The notes beneath the pieces were generated by a model. The model was not told the origin of the DNA and did not search any database. It saw nothing but the letters and a program-made list of their open reading frames with translations. This document shows, piece by piece, positions 25,596 to 34,172 of a stretch of DNA of 64,000 bases; position 1 is the stretch's first letter; each line of letters begins with the position of its first letter. Source of the DNA: Clostridiales bacterium (lineage in GTDB: Bacteria > Bacillota > Clostridia > Lachnospirales > Bianqueaceae); assembly GCA_024689505.1 (NCBI GenBank), contig JAILDJ010000272.1, positions 17,049 through 81,048 on the forward strand. Direction: 5' to 3'. A program made the translations under genes and the position numbers.

Positions 25596-27956
25596 ATGAA
25601 CCAAAGGATCAAAGCTTTACGTGAAACAAGTCTGAACACACAGGCCCGCCTCTACATGGAGCGGGCCGATATCATGACGGATGCATATCAGAAGTATGAA
25701 GGAACAGTCTCCATCCCGGAGATGCGCGCCATCGCGTTTCGTGAATTCATGTCCAGAAAAACGCTGTATATCGGTGCAGGCGAGCTCATCGTAGGTGAGA
25801 AGGGCGATGGCCCGCAGGCCGCGCCTTCGTTCCCGGAACTGTGCTGCCATACGCTGGAAGATATGCATGTCATGAACGACCGCGACCTGATCAATTTTAA
25901 GGTCACGGAAGAGGACTTAAAGCTCCAGGAGGAGAAGATCATTCCCTATTGGAAAGAGCGCAGCATCCGCGCTAAGATCCTGGAAGCCATGACGCCCGAG
26001 TGGAAGGACTGCTATGAAAGCGGTATCTTCACAGAATTCATGGAGCAGAGAGGCCCGGGTCATACCGTCGGCTCTGAAAAGATATATCTCAAGGGTTTTT
26101 TGGATTATCAGAAGGACATCCAGGATGCTTTGGAGCAGTTGGATTATCTCAATGATTTCGAAGCGCCTGCAAAGAGGGATCAGTTGAAGGCCATGTCCAT
26201 CGCCTGCGACGCGATCATGATCTTAGGGTCCCGTTATGCGGCATATGCCAGAGAACTGGCGGAGCAGGAGAGCGATCCGGTACGTAAGGAAGAATTACTG
26301 CAGATCGCTAAGAACTGCGATGTTGTGCCCGCACACGCTCCGGAGACTTTCTGGCAGGCCATCCAAATGTACTGGTTCGTGCATCTTGGTGTGACTACGG
26401 AACTCAATCCGTGGGATGCCTACAGTCCGGGCCGTTTCGATCAGCATCTGATCCGTTTCTATCGTAAGGATACAAAGGATGGCGTGCTGGACGATGATAA
26501 GGCGTTGGAACTGTTGGAGTGCCTGTGGGTCAAGTTCAACAACCAGCCCGCACCTCCGAAGGTCGGTATCACGCTGAAGGAATCCGGAACCTATACGGAT
26601 TTTGCCAATATCAATACCGGAGGCATCACTCCGGATGGTAAAGATGGTGTCAACGACGTTTCCTACCTGATCCTGGACTGCATGGATGAGATGAAACTGC
26701 TGCAGCCCTCTTCCAATGTGCAGATCAGCCGCAAGACCCCGCGTGCATTCCTGCTCAGAGCCTGCGAGATCAGCCGTAAAGGCTGGGGACAGCCCGCTTT
26801 CTACAACACGGAGGCGATCGTTCAGGAGTTGCTGAATGCAGGAAAATCCATCGAGGATGCCCGCCGCGGCGGCACCTCCGGCTGCGTGGAGACCGGTGCG
26901 TTCGGTAACGAAGCTTACATCCTGACCGGATATTTCAACCTGCCGAAGATCCTGGAGATCACGCTGAACAATGGTTTCGATAAAGTCTCCGGCAAGCAAC
27001 TGGGCCTGAAGACCGGCAATGCCGAGGATTATAAGTCTTACGAGGAGCTTTGGGAAGCGTATCAGAAGCAGGTCCGCCATTTCGTGGATATCAAAGTCGC
27101 CGGATCGAACATGATCGAGAGCATCTATGCCAGATACATGCCCGCGCCGTTCCTGTCCATCATCACCAATGACTGCATCGCGAAGGGCAAGGATTACAAT
27201 GGCGGAGGCGCACGCTATAACACCAAGTACATCCAGGGTGTTGGGATCGGCACTATTACAGATTCCTTGGCGGCGATCAAGTACAATGTATACGATCATA
27301 AACTCTTCAGTATGCGGGAACTGATGCAGGCATTGGAGGATAACTTCGAAGGCCATGACAGGATCAAGCATCTGGTCAGCCATCGGACTCCGAAATATGG
27401 TAATGATGATGATTATGCCGATGATATCATGATCGACGTATTCACCATGTACCGGGACACTGTCACCGGACGTCGTACACCGATCGGTGCTACGTATCGT
27501 GTCGACATGCTGCCCACCACCTGCCATGTCTATTTCGGTGAAGTCATGATGGCCAGCCCCAACGGCCGTCTGGCGCATGTACCGGTCTCCGAAGGCATCT
27601 CTCCGGAGAAAGGCGCGGATACGCACGGCCCGACCGCCGTCATCAAATCCTGTTCGAAGATGGATCATTTAAGCACCGGTGGTACGCTGCTCAACCAGAA
27701 ATTCACACCGGCTGTCGTAGCAGGCAAGGAAGGTCTGGACCACATGGCCGACCTGATCCTCGCGTATTTCAACATGGATGGCCACCATATCCAGTTCAAT
27801 GTCATCGATCGCGAGACCTTGATCAAGGCGCAGCAGCATCCGGATGAATATCGGGATCTGATCGTACGCGTCGCCGGTTACAGTGACCATTTCCGCAACC
27901 TGAGCAAAGCGCTTCAGGACGAGATCATCAACAGAACGGAGCAGAGCTTCGGATAA
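25596..27956 (+). CDS. hypD: trans-4-hydroxy-L-proline dehydratase (glycyl radical enzyme)
   Basis: HypD removes water from trans-4-hydroxyproline to give pyrroline-5-carboxylate by radical chemistry, strictly without oxygen. The 786 residues contain the thiyl site Cys430 with Glu432 in GGTSGCVETGAFG and the glycyl radical site Gly761 in RVAGYSDHF. From memory these correspond to C434 and G765 of the Clostridioides difficile enzyme. Long runs such as EFMEQRGPGHTV, VKFNNQPAPPKVG and TPKYGNDDDYAD match HypD rather than pyruvate formate-lyase or glycerol dehydratase. The activating enzyme usually next door is not in this window. Only a weak ribosome site (AAGGGA) lies before the start. Confidence 0.92.
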   Translation: MNQRIKALRETSLNTQARLYMERADIMTDAYQKYEGTVSIPEMRAIAFREFMSRKTLYIGAGELIVGEKGDGPQAAPSFPELCCHTLEDMHVMNDRDLINFKVTEEDLKLQEEKIIPYWKERSIRAKILEAMTPEWKDCYESGIFTEFMEQRGPGHTVGSEKIYLKGFLDYQKDIQDALEQLDYLNDFEAPAKRDQLKAMSIACDAIMILGSRYAAYARELAEQESDPVRKEELLQIAKNCDVVPAHAPETFWQAIQMYWFVHLGVTTELNPWDAYSPGRFDQHLIRFYRKDTKDGVLDDDKALELLECLWVKFNNQPAPPKVGITLKESGTYTDFANINTGGITPDGKDGVNDVSYLILDCMDEMKLLQPSSNVQISRKTPRAFLLRACEISRKGWGQPAFYNTEAIVQELLNAGKSIEDARRGGTSGCVETGAFGNEAYILTGYFNLPKILEITLNNGFDKVSGKQLGLKTGNAEDYKSYEELWEAYQKQVRHFVDIKVAGSNMIESIYARYMPAPFLSIITNDCIAKGKDYNGGGARYNTKYIQGVGIGTITDSLAAIKYNVYDHKLFSMRELMQALEDNFEGHDRIKHLVSHRTPKYGNDDDYADDIMIDVFTMYRDTVTGRRTPIGATYRVDMLPTTCHVYFGEVMMASPNGRLAHVPVSEGISPEKGADTHGPTAVIKSCSKMDHLSTGGTLLNQKFTPAVVAGKEGLDHMADLILAYFNMDGHHIQFNVIDRETLIKAQQHPDEYRDLIVRVAGYSDHFRNLSKALQDEIINRTEQSFG

Positions 27957-27971
27957 CACATGATCTAACGA

Positions 27972-28028
27972 CCCTGTCCGTATATCCTTATCTGAATGCA
28001 TGAGGAAATAGGGACAGGGCTTTTTTTA
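27972..28028 (+). terminator. Terminator after hypD
   Basis: CCCTGTCC (27972-27979) pairs with GGACAGGG (28012-28019), followed by C and seven T. The long loop can form a small inner stem (CCTT/AGG). Confidence 0.8.
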
Positions 28029-28102
28029 TGTCACAAAACACCGCATGGGCATATTTACCTATAAAAACAAGAAAATCCAAAAAACCTTGTATATCCCATG
28101 TA

Positions 28103-28131
28103 TTGAAAAAGACTATTAAATCCTTTATCAT
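28103..28131 (+). promoter_or_regulatory. Promoter of the xpt-nucleoside transport cluster
   Basis: TTGAAA (28103-28108), a 17-base spacer and TATCAT (28126-28131). Confidence 0.6.
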
Positions 28132-28148
28132 TTATATCGTCACTTGAT

Positions 28149-28167
28149 AGTGTCATTTAGTGACACT
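28149..28167 (+). promoter_or_regulatory. Inverted repeat near the xpt transcription start, operator or hairpin
   Basis: AGTGTCA (28149-28155) and TGACACT (28161-28167) form a perfect 7-bp inverted repeat about 18 bases past the -10 box. A repressor site is likely. I see no purine riboswitch core in this leader. Confidence 0.45.
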
Positions 28168-28199
28168 CAATCGCACGGTAAAGGGAGCGGAAAAGATAC

Positions 28200-28778
28200 A
28201 TGAAACTGTTGGAAGAGCGTATTCGCCGGGATGGGATCGTCCGGGCCGGCAACATTCTGAAGGTTGACAGCTTTTTGAATCACCAGATGGATATCGCTTT
28301 GTTTTCCGAGATGGGCAAGGAGTTTGCCCGTCTGTTTGCTGCATGTGGCGTCAATAAGATCTTAACCATAGAGGCATCCGGAATCGGTATTGCGTGCATC
28401 GTCGCGCAGGAGTTCGGGTGCCCTGTTGTTTTTGCTAAAAAGAACAAGACCAAGAACATCGCTGGCGATGTCTGGACCGCCAAGGTCGAATCGTTCACGC
28501 ACGGCCGTGTCTATGACATCATCGTTTCCAAGGATTTCCTGACCAAGGACGACCGTGTTCTGATCATCGATGATTTCCTGGCGATGGGATCCGCCCTGCA
28601 AGGATTGATCAAACTCGTGCAGGATTCCGGTGCCACATTGGTCGGCGCGGGCATCGCGATCGAAAAAGCATTCCAGCCCGGCGGCGATCTGATCCGTTCG
28701 CAAGGCGTTCGTGTGGAATCCCTGGCGCGTATCGCGTCCATGGATCCGGAGACCGGCGTAGAGTTTTGCGAAGATTGA
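28200..28778 (+). CDS. xpt: Xanthine phosphoribosyltransferase
   Basis: Xpt turns xanthine and PRPP into XMP for purine salvage. The 192-residue protein has the family N-terminus (MKLLEERIRRDGIV...NILKVDSFLNHQ), IEASGIGIA, the conserved VFAKKNKTKN and the PRPP-binding loop LIIDDFLAMGSAL. It leads a cluster with a nucleoside-binding lipoprotein and an ABC transporter, consistent with import and reuse of purines. Confidence 0.95.
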   Translation: MKLLEERIRRDGIVRAGNILKVDSFLNHQMDIALFSEMGKEFARLFAACGVNKILTIEASGIGIACIVAQEFGCPVVFAKKNKTKNIAGDVWTAKVESFTHGRVYDIIVSKDFLTKDDRVLIIDDFLAMGSALQGLIKLVQDSGATLVGAGIAIEKAFQPGGDLIRSQGVRVESLARIASMDPETGVEFCED

Positions 28779-28831
28779 TGCGTTTTAAGCCTTGTATCGG
28801 CTTGAAATAAAACTTTTTGTGGAGGAAAAAA

Positions 28832-30103
28832 ATGAAGAAATTACTTGCTGTTCTCCTGGTACTGGCGATGGCGCTGAGCCTTTGCGCTTGTGCCTCCAAG
28901 CCCCAGGAAACTCAAAAGACCGATTCTCAGACAGAAGAGAAGACTGAGGAAGCACCTGCAGAAGAAGCACCTGCAGAAGAAGCCGAAGCTACTGGTAATA
29001 CCGTAAAAGCTGGTTTCATCTTCTTGCATGATGAAAACTCTACCTATGACCTCAACTTCATGAACGCGGCGAAGGAAGCTTGCGAAGCTCTGGGTGTCGA
29101 GTACATCATCAAGACCAACATCCCGGAAGGCCAGGAGTGCTATGATGCAGCTCTTGAGCTGATCGATGAAGGATGCAACTTCATCTTTGCGGATTCTTTC
29201 GGCCATGAGGATTTCATGATCCAGGCTGCGAAAGAGAACCCGAACGTACAGTTTGCGCATGCGACCGGTACCAAAGCCCACACCGAAGGTCTGGCCAACT
29301 ATCACAACGCGTTTGCTGAGATCTTTGAAGGCCGTTACCTGGCTGGAGTTGCGGCTGGCATGAAGCTCAACGAGATGATCGACAATGGTACGATCACTGC
29401 GGATCAGGCGAAGATGGGTTATGTTGGTGCTTTCACCTATGCCGAAGTTATCTCCGGTTACAGCTCCTTCTTCCTGGGCGCTCGTTCTGTTTGCCCGTCC
29501 GTAACGATGGAAGTTACCTTTACCGGTTCCTGGTATGATGAGACCGCCGAGAAGGAAGGCGCCAACAAGCTGATCCAGAACGGCTGCGTCCTGATCTCTC
29601 AGCACGCGGACTCCATGGGTGCTCCGACTGCCTGTGAGACGGCTGGTGTTCCGAACGTTTCCTACAATGGTTCCACCGAGAGCGTTGCTCCGAATACCTT
29701 TATCGTTTCTTCCCGTATCGACTGGGCTCCGTACATGACCTACTGCATGGAGTGCATCCGCGATGGCAAAGAGATCGACACCGACTGGACCGGTACTCTG
29801 GCTACCGGCTCTGTCAAGCTGACGGAAGTCAACGAGAAGGCGGCTGCCGCGGGTACTGCTGAAAAGCTTGAAGAAGTCCGTGCACAGCTTGAGAACGATA
29901 CGCTGGAAGTCTATGACATCACCACCTTCACTGTAGGCGGCAATGGCGTAGAATCTTATATGGCTGACGTTGATACCGATCCGGATTACACTCCGGATAC
30001 CGAAGTAGTCGTGGATGGTGCGTTCCGTGAATCCAAGTTCCGTTCCGCTCCGTATTTCGACATGCAGATCGACGGCATCACCCTGCTGGATACCAAGTTC
30101 TAA
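28832..30103 (+). CDS. BMP-family nucleoside-binding lipoprotein
   Basis: This 423-residue protein is the substrate-binding part of a nucleoside ABC transporter. It has a lipoprotein signal peptide with the lipobox region ALSLCACAS, so Cys20 is the likely lipidated residue (Cys18 is less likely). An acidic Glu/Ala linker precedes the PnrA/BMP fold (KAGFIFLHDENSTYDLNFMNAA, ADSFGHEDFM, MGYVGAF). The start is ATG 28832 behind GGAGG at 28821-28825. A hairpin between this gene and the ATPase gene would allow higher expression of the binding protein. Confidence 0.9.
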   Translation: MKKLLAVLLVLAMALSLCACASKPQETQKTDSQTEEKTEEAPAEEAPAEEAEATGNTVKAGFIFLHDENSTYDLNFMNAAKEACEALGVEYIIKTNIPEGQECYDAALELIDEGCNFIFADSFGHEDFMIQAAKENPNVQFAHATGTKAHTEGLANYHNAFAEIFEGRYLAGVAAGMKLNEMIDNGTITADQAKMGYVGAFTYAEVISGYSSFFLGARSVCPSVTMEVTFTGSWYDETAEKEGANKLIQNGCVLISQHADSMGAPTACETAGVPNVSYNGSTESVAPNTFIVSSRIDWAPYMTYCMECIRDGKEIDTDWTGTLATGSVKLTEVNEKAAAAGTAEKLEEVRAQLENDTLEVYDITTFTVGGNGVESYMADVDTDPDYTPDTEVVVDGAFRESKFRSAPYFDMQIDGITLLDTKF

Positions 30104-30133
30104 GAGAGAACAAAATCCAAACTATGTACCATC

Positions 30134-30177
30134 AAAAGGTCACAGCATCCCGCCAACCGGCTCTACTGTGACCTTTT
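30134..30177 (+). terminator. Terminator or attenuator inside the nucleoside transport operon
   Basis: AAAAGGTCACAG (30134-30145) pairs with CTGTGACCTTTT (30166-30177) as a perfect 12-bp stem ending in T residues. Confidence 0.75.
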
Positions 30178-30264
30178 ATCCCTTATATAGGGTCCGGCTT
30201 ACGAAAGAGCCGTGCGAAGGACGACGCTTTCGCAAACCGGATCTGAAAACCAAGGAGGCTCGAA

Positions 30265-31803
30265 TTGAGTACCAAAGAACCGATCATCAAAATGAGGGGC
30301 ATCACAAAAACATTCGGTACGGTCGTAGCGAATGAGAATGCGCAGCTGGATATCTACAGCGGCGAGATCCTGGCGATCCTCGGCGAAAACGGCAGTGGAA
30401 AGACCACGCTCATGAACATGCTGGCAGGCATCTATTTCCCGGATTCCGGCCAGATCTACATCAATGGGGAAGAAGTGGTCATCGCGTCCCCGAAGGATGC
30501 TTTCCAATATGGCATCGGCATGATCCATCAGCATTTCAAACTGGTCAATGTGCTGTCTGCCGCAGAGAATGTCGCACTGGGATTGAATGAGAAGGGGCGT
30601 TTCAATATCAAAAAAGTCGCGGAACGTATCCAGAAGCTCTGTGATCAGTATGGATTCGATATCGATCCTTATGAAAAGATCTACAATATGAGCGTCTCCC
30701 AGAAGCAGACGGTAGAGATCATGAAGGTACTTTATCGTGGGGCTGACGTGCTGATCCTTGATGAACCTACTGCGGTCCTGACACCGCAGGAGACGGAAAA
30801 ACTGTTCAAAGTCCTGCGCAATATGCGCAACGATGGGAAAGCGGTCGTCATCATCACTCATAAGATGAATGAAGTGGAAGAATTGTCCGACCGTGTGGCG
30901 GTCCTGCGCAAAGGGGCCTATGTCGGTGATATGCTGACAAAGGATACCAATGCAGAAGAGATGACCAACATGCTGGTCGGCCATCCGGTCAAACTTGAGA
31001 TCGAACGGCCAGATCCGGTGGATCCGAAACCCAGGATCAAGGTCGAGCATCTGACGGTGCGCAACGAGGAAGGTCTGCTGAAGCTGGACGACGTTTCCTT
31101 TACGGCAAATTCAGGAGAGATCCTGGGGATCGCAGGTGTTTCCGGCAATGGGCAGAAAGAACTGTTGGAGGCGATCGCCGGGTTGCAGCCGACGGAAGCC
31201 GGGTCGATCCATTACATCGATGACGATGGTTCTGAGCGGGAACTGATCGGTATGGATCCGCTGCTGATCCAGCGTATGGGTGTCTCGCTGTCCTTCGTTC
31301 CTGAGGATCGACTGGGCATGGGCCTTGTCGGCAGTATGGACATCACGGAGAATATGATGCTTAGATCCTACCGCCGCGGCGCTTCCGTCTTCCTGGATCA
31401 GAAGAATCCGCATAAACTGGCGGCGCGCGTCGTAAAGAACCTGTCCGTCAATACACCGAATCTGGAAACTCAGGTCCGCAAATTATCCGGCGGCAACGTG
31501 CAGAAGGTGCTGGTCGGCCGTGAGATCTCATCGGCTCCGACGGTGCTTTTGACGGCATATGCGGTGCGCGGACTGGATATCAATTCATCCTATACCATCT
31601 ATGATCTGATCAACCGGCAGAAGCAGGAAGGCGTTGCTGTCATCTATGTAGGTGAGGATCTGGACGTACTGCTGGAACTGGCCGACAAGATCCTGGTCCT
31701 GTGCGGCGGCCGTGTCAGCGGTATCGTAGAAGGACGCCGGGCAGATAAGAAACAAGTCGGCTTGATGATGACCCGTGTGGAGGCACAGAAAAACGATGAC
31801 TAA
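30265..31803 (+). CDS. nupO: Nucleoside ABC transporter, ATP-binding protein (NupO-like)
   Basis: This 512-residue protein has two fused nucleotide-binding domains. The first is complete: Walker A GENGSGKTT, signature MSVSQKQTVEI, Walker B LILDEPTAVLTPQE. The second is altered: GVSGNGQKE in place of Walker A, a good LSGGNVQK signature, but LLTAYAVRGLD where related proteins have AQPTRGLD, and no catalytic Glu after the Walker B strand. One working and one degenerate ATP site is known in this family. The TTG start at 30265 is chosen because AAGGAGG lies at 30252-30258. It overlaps the permease gene by eight bases. Confidence 0.88.
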   Translation: MSTKEPIIKMRGITKTFGTVVANENAQLDIYSGEILAILGENGSGKTTLMNMLAGIYFPDSGQIYINGEEVVIASPKDAFQYGIGMIHQHFKLVNVLSAAENVALGLNEKGRFNIKKVAERIQKLCDQYGFDIDPYEKIYNMSVSQKQTVEIMKVLYRGADVLILDEPTAVLTPQETEKLFKVLRNMRNDGKAVVIITHKMNEVEELSDRVAVLRKGAYVGDMLTKDTNAEEMTNMLVGHPVKLEIERPDPVDPKPRIKVEHLTVRNEEGLLKLDDVSFTANSGEILGIAGVSGNGQKELLEAIAGLQPTEAGSIHYIDDDGSERELIGMDPLLIQRMGVSLSFVPEDRLGMGLVGSMDITENMMLRSYRRGASVFLDQKNPHKLAARVVKNLSVNTPNLETQVRKLSGGNVQKVLVGREISSAPTVLLTAYAVRGLDINSSYTIYDLINRQKQEGVAVIYVGEDLDVLLELADKILVLCGGRVSGIVEGRRADKKQVGLMMTRVEAQKNDD

Positions 31804-32893
31804 AACACATGCGCCTTTATTCCATATCGCGAAACGCCGCTCCATGAAATGGTATCATGCGATGGCGATCCGCGCGTTAGCGATCATCCTGGCGCTGATC
31901 CTGGATGCGGTGATCACAGCGATGGTCACCGGACTGAATCCGCTGGAGATCTATGTGACGATCTTCAAGGGCTCTTTCGGCACGATCCGTAAGTTCTGGG
32001 TCCTGATGCAGAATATTGCGATCCTCCTGTGCGTTTCGATCGCCGTGACGCCGGCATTCAAGATGCGCTTTTGGAACATCGGTGGTGAAGGGCAGATCCT
32101 GGTAGGCGCCCTGGCGACCGCTGCCTGCATGATCCTTCTGGGCGATAAAGTTCCGAATGGTCTGCTGATCCCGATCATGGCCATCGCCAGCATCCTGGCG
32201 GGCGGCCTTTGGGGTCTGATTCCTGCCTTTTTCAAAGCGCGCTGGAATACGAATGAAACGTTGTTTACGCTGATGATGAACTATGTTGCCACACAGTTGG
32301 TCGCATTCTTTGTGATCATCTGGGAAGTACCGAAAGGTGCCGGCCAGATCGGTATCATCAATCAGTCGTCACAGAGTGGATGGTTCCCCTATTTGGGCGG
32401 CAATGCATATCTGCTGAACATCATTATCGTCAGTATCCTGACGCTCTTTATCTTTGCCTATTTGAAATACAGTAAACATGGGTATGAGATCTCTGTCGTC
32501 GGGGAATCCGAGAGGACAGCGCGGTATATCGGTATCAAAGTCGAGAAGGTCATCATGCGTACGATGGTGCTTTCCGGCGCGCTGTGCGGTATCGCGGGAC
32601 TGTTGCTGGTCGCGGGTACGAACCATACAGTCACTACGTCGATTTCGGGCGGCCGCGGTTTTACCGCCGTCATGGTATCGTGGCTTGCGAAGTTCAATCC
32701 GCTGTACATGGTACTGACCAGTTTCCTGATCGTGTTCCTGGAGCGCGGCGCCAGTGCCATCTCTTCGAACTATGGACTGAATGCTTCGTTCGCAGATATC
32801 ATCACAGGTATCATTTTGTTCTTCATCATCGCCTGCGAGTTTTTCGTAAACTATCAGTTGGTCTGGCGTAAAAAAGAAGAGAGGAGGGCTTAA
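31796..32893 (+). CDS. nupP: Nucleoside ABC transporter permease 1 (NupP-like)
   Basis: This is an integral membrane subunit of the nucleoside importer, 365 residues, with about ten hydrophobic segments and family landmarks FKMRFWNIGGEGQ, TLMMNYVATQL and the coupling region SVVGESERTARYIGIKVEK. I place the start at ATG 31796, inside the end of the ATPase gene; GTG 31775 is possible but lies deeper in that gene. The second permease follows four bases after the stop. Confidence 0.88.
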   Translation: MTKTHAPLFHIAKRRSMKWYHAMAIRALAIILALILDAVITAMVTGLNPLEIYVTIFKGSFGTIRKFWVLMQNIAILLCVSIAVTPAFKMRFWNIGGEGQILVGALATAACMILLGDKVPNGLLIPIMAIASILAGGLWGLIPAFFKARWNTNETLFTLMMNYVATQLVAFFVIIWEVPKGAGQIGIINQSSQSGWFPYLGGNAYLLNIIIVSILTLFIFAYLKYSKHGYEISVVGESERTARYIGIKVEKVIMRTMVLSGALCGIAGLLLVAGTNHTVTTSISGGRGFTAVMVSWLAKFNPLYMVLTSFLIVFLERGASAISSNYGLNASFADIITGIILFFIIACEFFVNYQLVWRKKEERRA

Positions 32894-32897
32894 CATC

Positions 32898-33920
32898 ATG
32901 GCAGCTGTACTTGCATCGATCGGTGCCTTCCTTGTCACCTTCATCCCCCGTGCCGTTGCACAGGGTATTCCGCTGCTGTTCGGTTCTACAGGTGAGACCA
33001 TCACCGAAAAAGCCGGACACCTCAACCTGGGTATTCCCGGCATCATGTATGTCGGAGCCATCAGCGGTGTCATTGGTGCGTTCTTCTATGAACAGTACCT
33101 GAGAGTGAGCGGAGCTCCCACCAATGGGTTCCTCGTCATCTTCATTCCATTGACGGCCTGCCTTGTAGGGTCTCTGCTCATGGGACTGATCTACAGCGTG
33201 CTGACCATTACCTTCCGTGCCAATCAGAACGTGGCCGGTCTGGCGCTGACTACCTTTGGTATCGGTTTCGGCAATTTCTTCGGTGGCTCCTTGATCAAGC
33301 TGACCGGCAGCGAAGTACCCAATATCACCCTGTCTACCACAAGCGCGTATTTCAGCGCGAAACTGCCGGCAGCCGCTACCACGGGCTGGTTCGGAAAAGT
33401 TTTCCTGAATTACAGCTTCCTGGCGTATGTGGCGATCCTCGTGGCGTTTATCGCAGCGTTTGTCCTTAAGAGGACCCGTACCGGACTGAATCTGCGTGCG
33501 GTCGGAGAGAACCCCGGCACCGCGGACGCGGCCGGTATCGACGTCAATAAGTACAAGTATACCGCGACCTGCCTGGGAGCCATGATCGCCGGCCTGGGCG
33601 GCCTGTATTATGTCATGGATTACGCTTGTGGCGTCTGGTCCAACGATGCATTCGGTGACCGCGGATGGCTCGCGATCGCGCTGGTCATCTTCACGGTATG
33701 GCGTCCCAACGTCAGTGTCTTCGCTTCGATCCTGTTCGGCGGTCTCTATATCCTGTATCTGTATATTCCTACAGGTATGAACCTTTCCCTCAAGGAATTG
33801 TACAAGATGCTGCCTTATGTGGTCACGCTGGTCGTTCTTATCATCTCGAGCATGAAGAAGAAGAGAGAGAACCAGCCGCCGGAAGGTCTGGGCATCCCGT
33901 ATTTCCGAGAAGAACGGTAG
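32898..33920 (+). CDS. nupQ: Nucleoside ABC transporter permease 2 (NupQ-like)
   Basis: This is the second membrane subunit, 340 residues, showing ITEKAGHLNLGIPGIM, NQNVAGLALTTFGIGFGNF and LRAVGENPGTADAAGIDVNKYKY in short pieces typical of the family. It pairs with the first permease to form the pore. The operon ends at the terminator just downstream. Confidence 0.88.
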   Translation: MAAVLASIGAFLVTFIPRAVAQGIPLLFGSTGETITEKAGHLNLGIPGIMYVGAISGVIGAFFYEQYLRVSGAPTNGFLVIFIPLTACLVGSLLMGLIYSVLTITFRANQNVAGLALTTFGIGFGNFFGGSLIKLTGSEVPNITLSTTSAYFSAKLPAAATTGWFGKVFLNYSFLAYVAILVAFIAAFVLKRTRTGLNLRAVGENPGTADAAGIDVNKYKYTATCLGAMIAGLGGLYYVMDYACGVWSNDAFGDRGWLAIALVIFTVWRPNVSVFASILFGGLYILYLYIPTGMNLSLKELYKMLPYVVTLVVLIISSMKKKRENQPPEGLGIPYFREER

Positions 33921-33930
33921 CTTTACATCT

Positions 33931-33959
33931 GCGCCTTTGTCTAGTGCAAAGGCGCTTAT
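33931..33959 (+). terminator. Terminator after the nucleoside transporter
   Basis: GCGCCTTTG (33931-33939) pairs with CAAAGGCGC (33947-33955), then TTATTT. Confidence 0.8.
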
Positions 33960-34021
33960 TTGATATGTGGACTGTATATGGGATATCTATGCGTTTTGAC
34001 ACACAAAATATGCGTTTTCTC

Positions 34022-34050
34022 TTGACAATCCCACCAAATAGCTGTAAAAT
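34022..34050 (+). promoter_or_regulatory. Sigma-A promoter of rny
   Basis: TTGACA (34022-34027), a 17-base spacer and TAAAAT (34045-34050). Confidence 0.75.
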
Positions 34051-34172
34051 TTTATAGGTTGCCGTATGGTTTAATATATACCAACGAAAATCATTTCCGG
34101 ACCTGCCGCAAGGCAGCCGTCCGTTCTTACGATTTGTGATCTATGAAAATTAAAGAAGGAGGTGTAATTATC

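Noticed and set aside
25596-27956. Pyruvate formate-lyase as the identity of the glycyl radical enzyme
   Set aside because: There is a single active-site Cys followed by Val-Glu (GCVE) instead of the two adjacent Cys of formate-lyase, and the sequence follows HypD.
28029-28199. Purine riboswitch before xpt
   Set aside because: The conserved purine aptamer core and its two kissing loops are not present.
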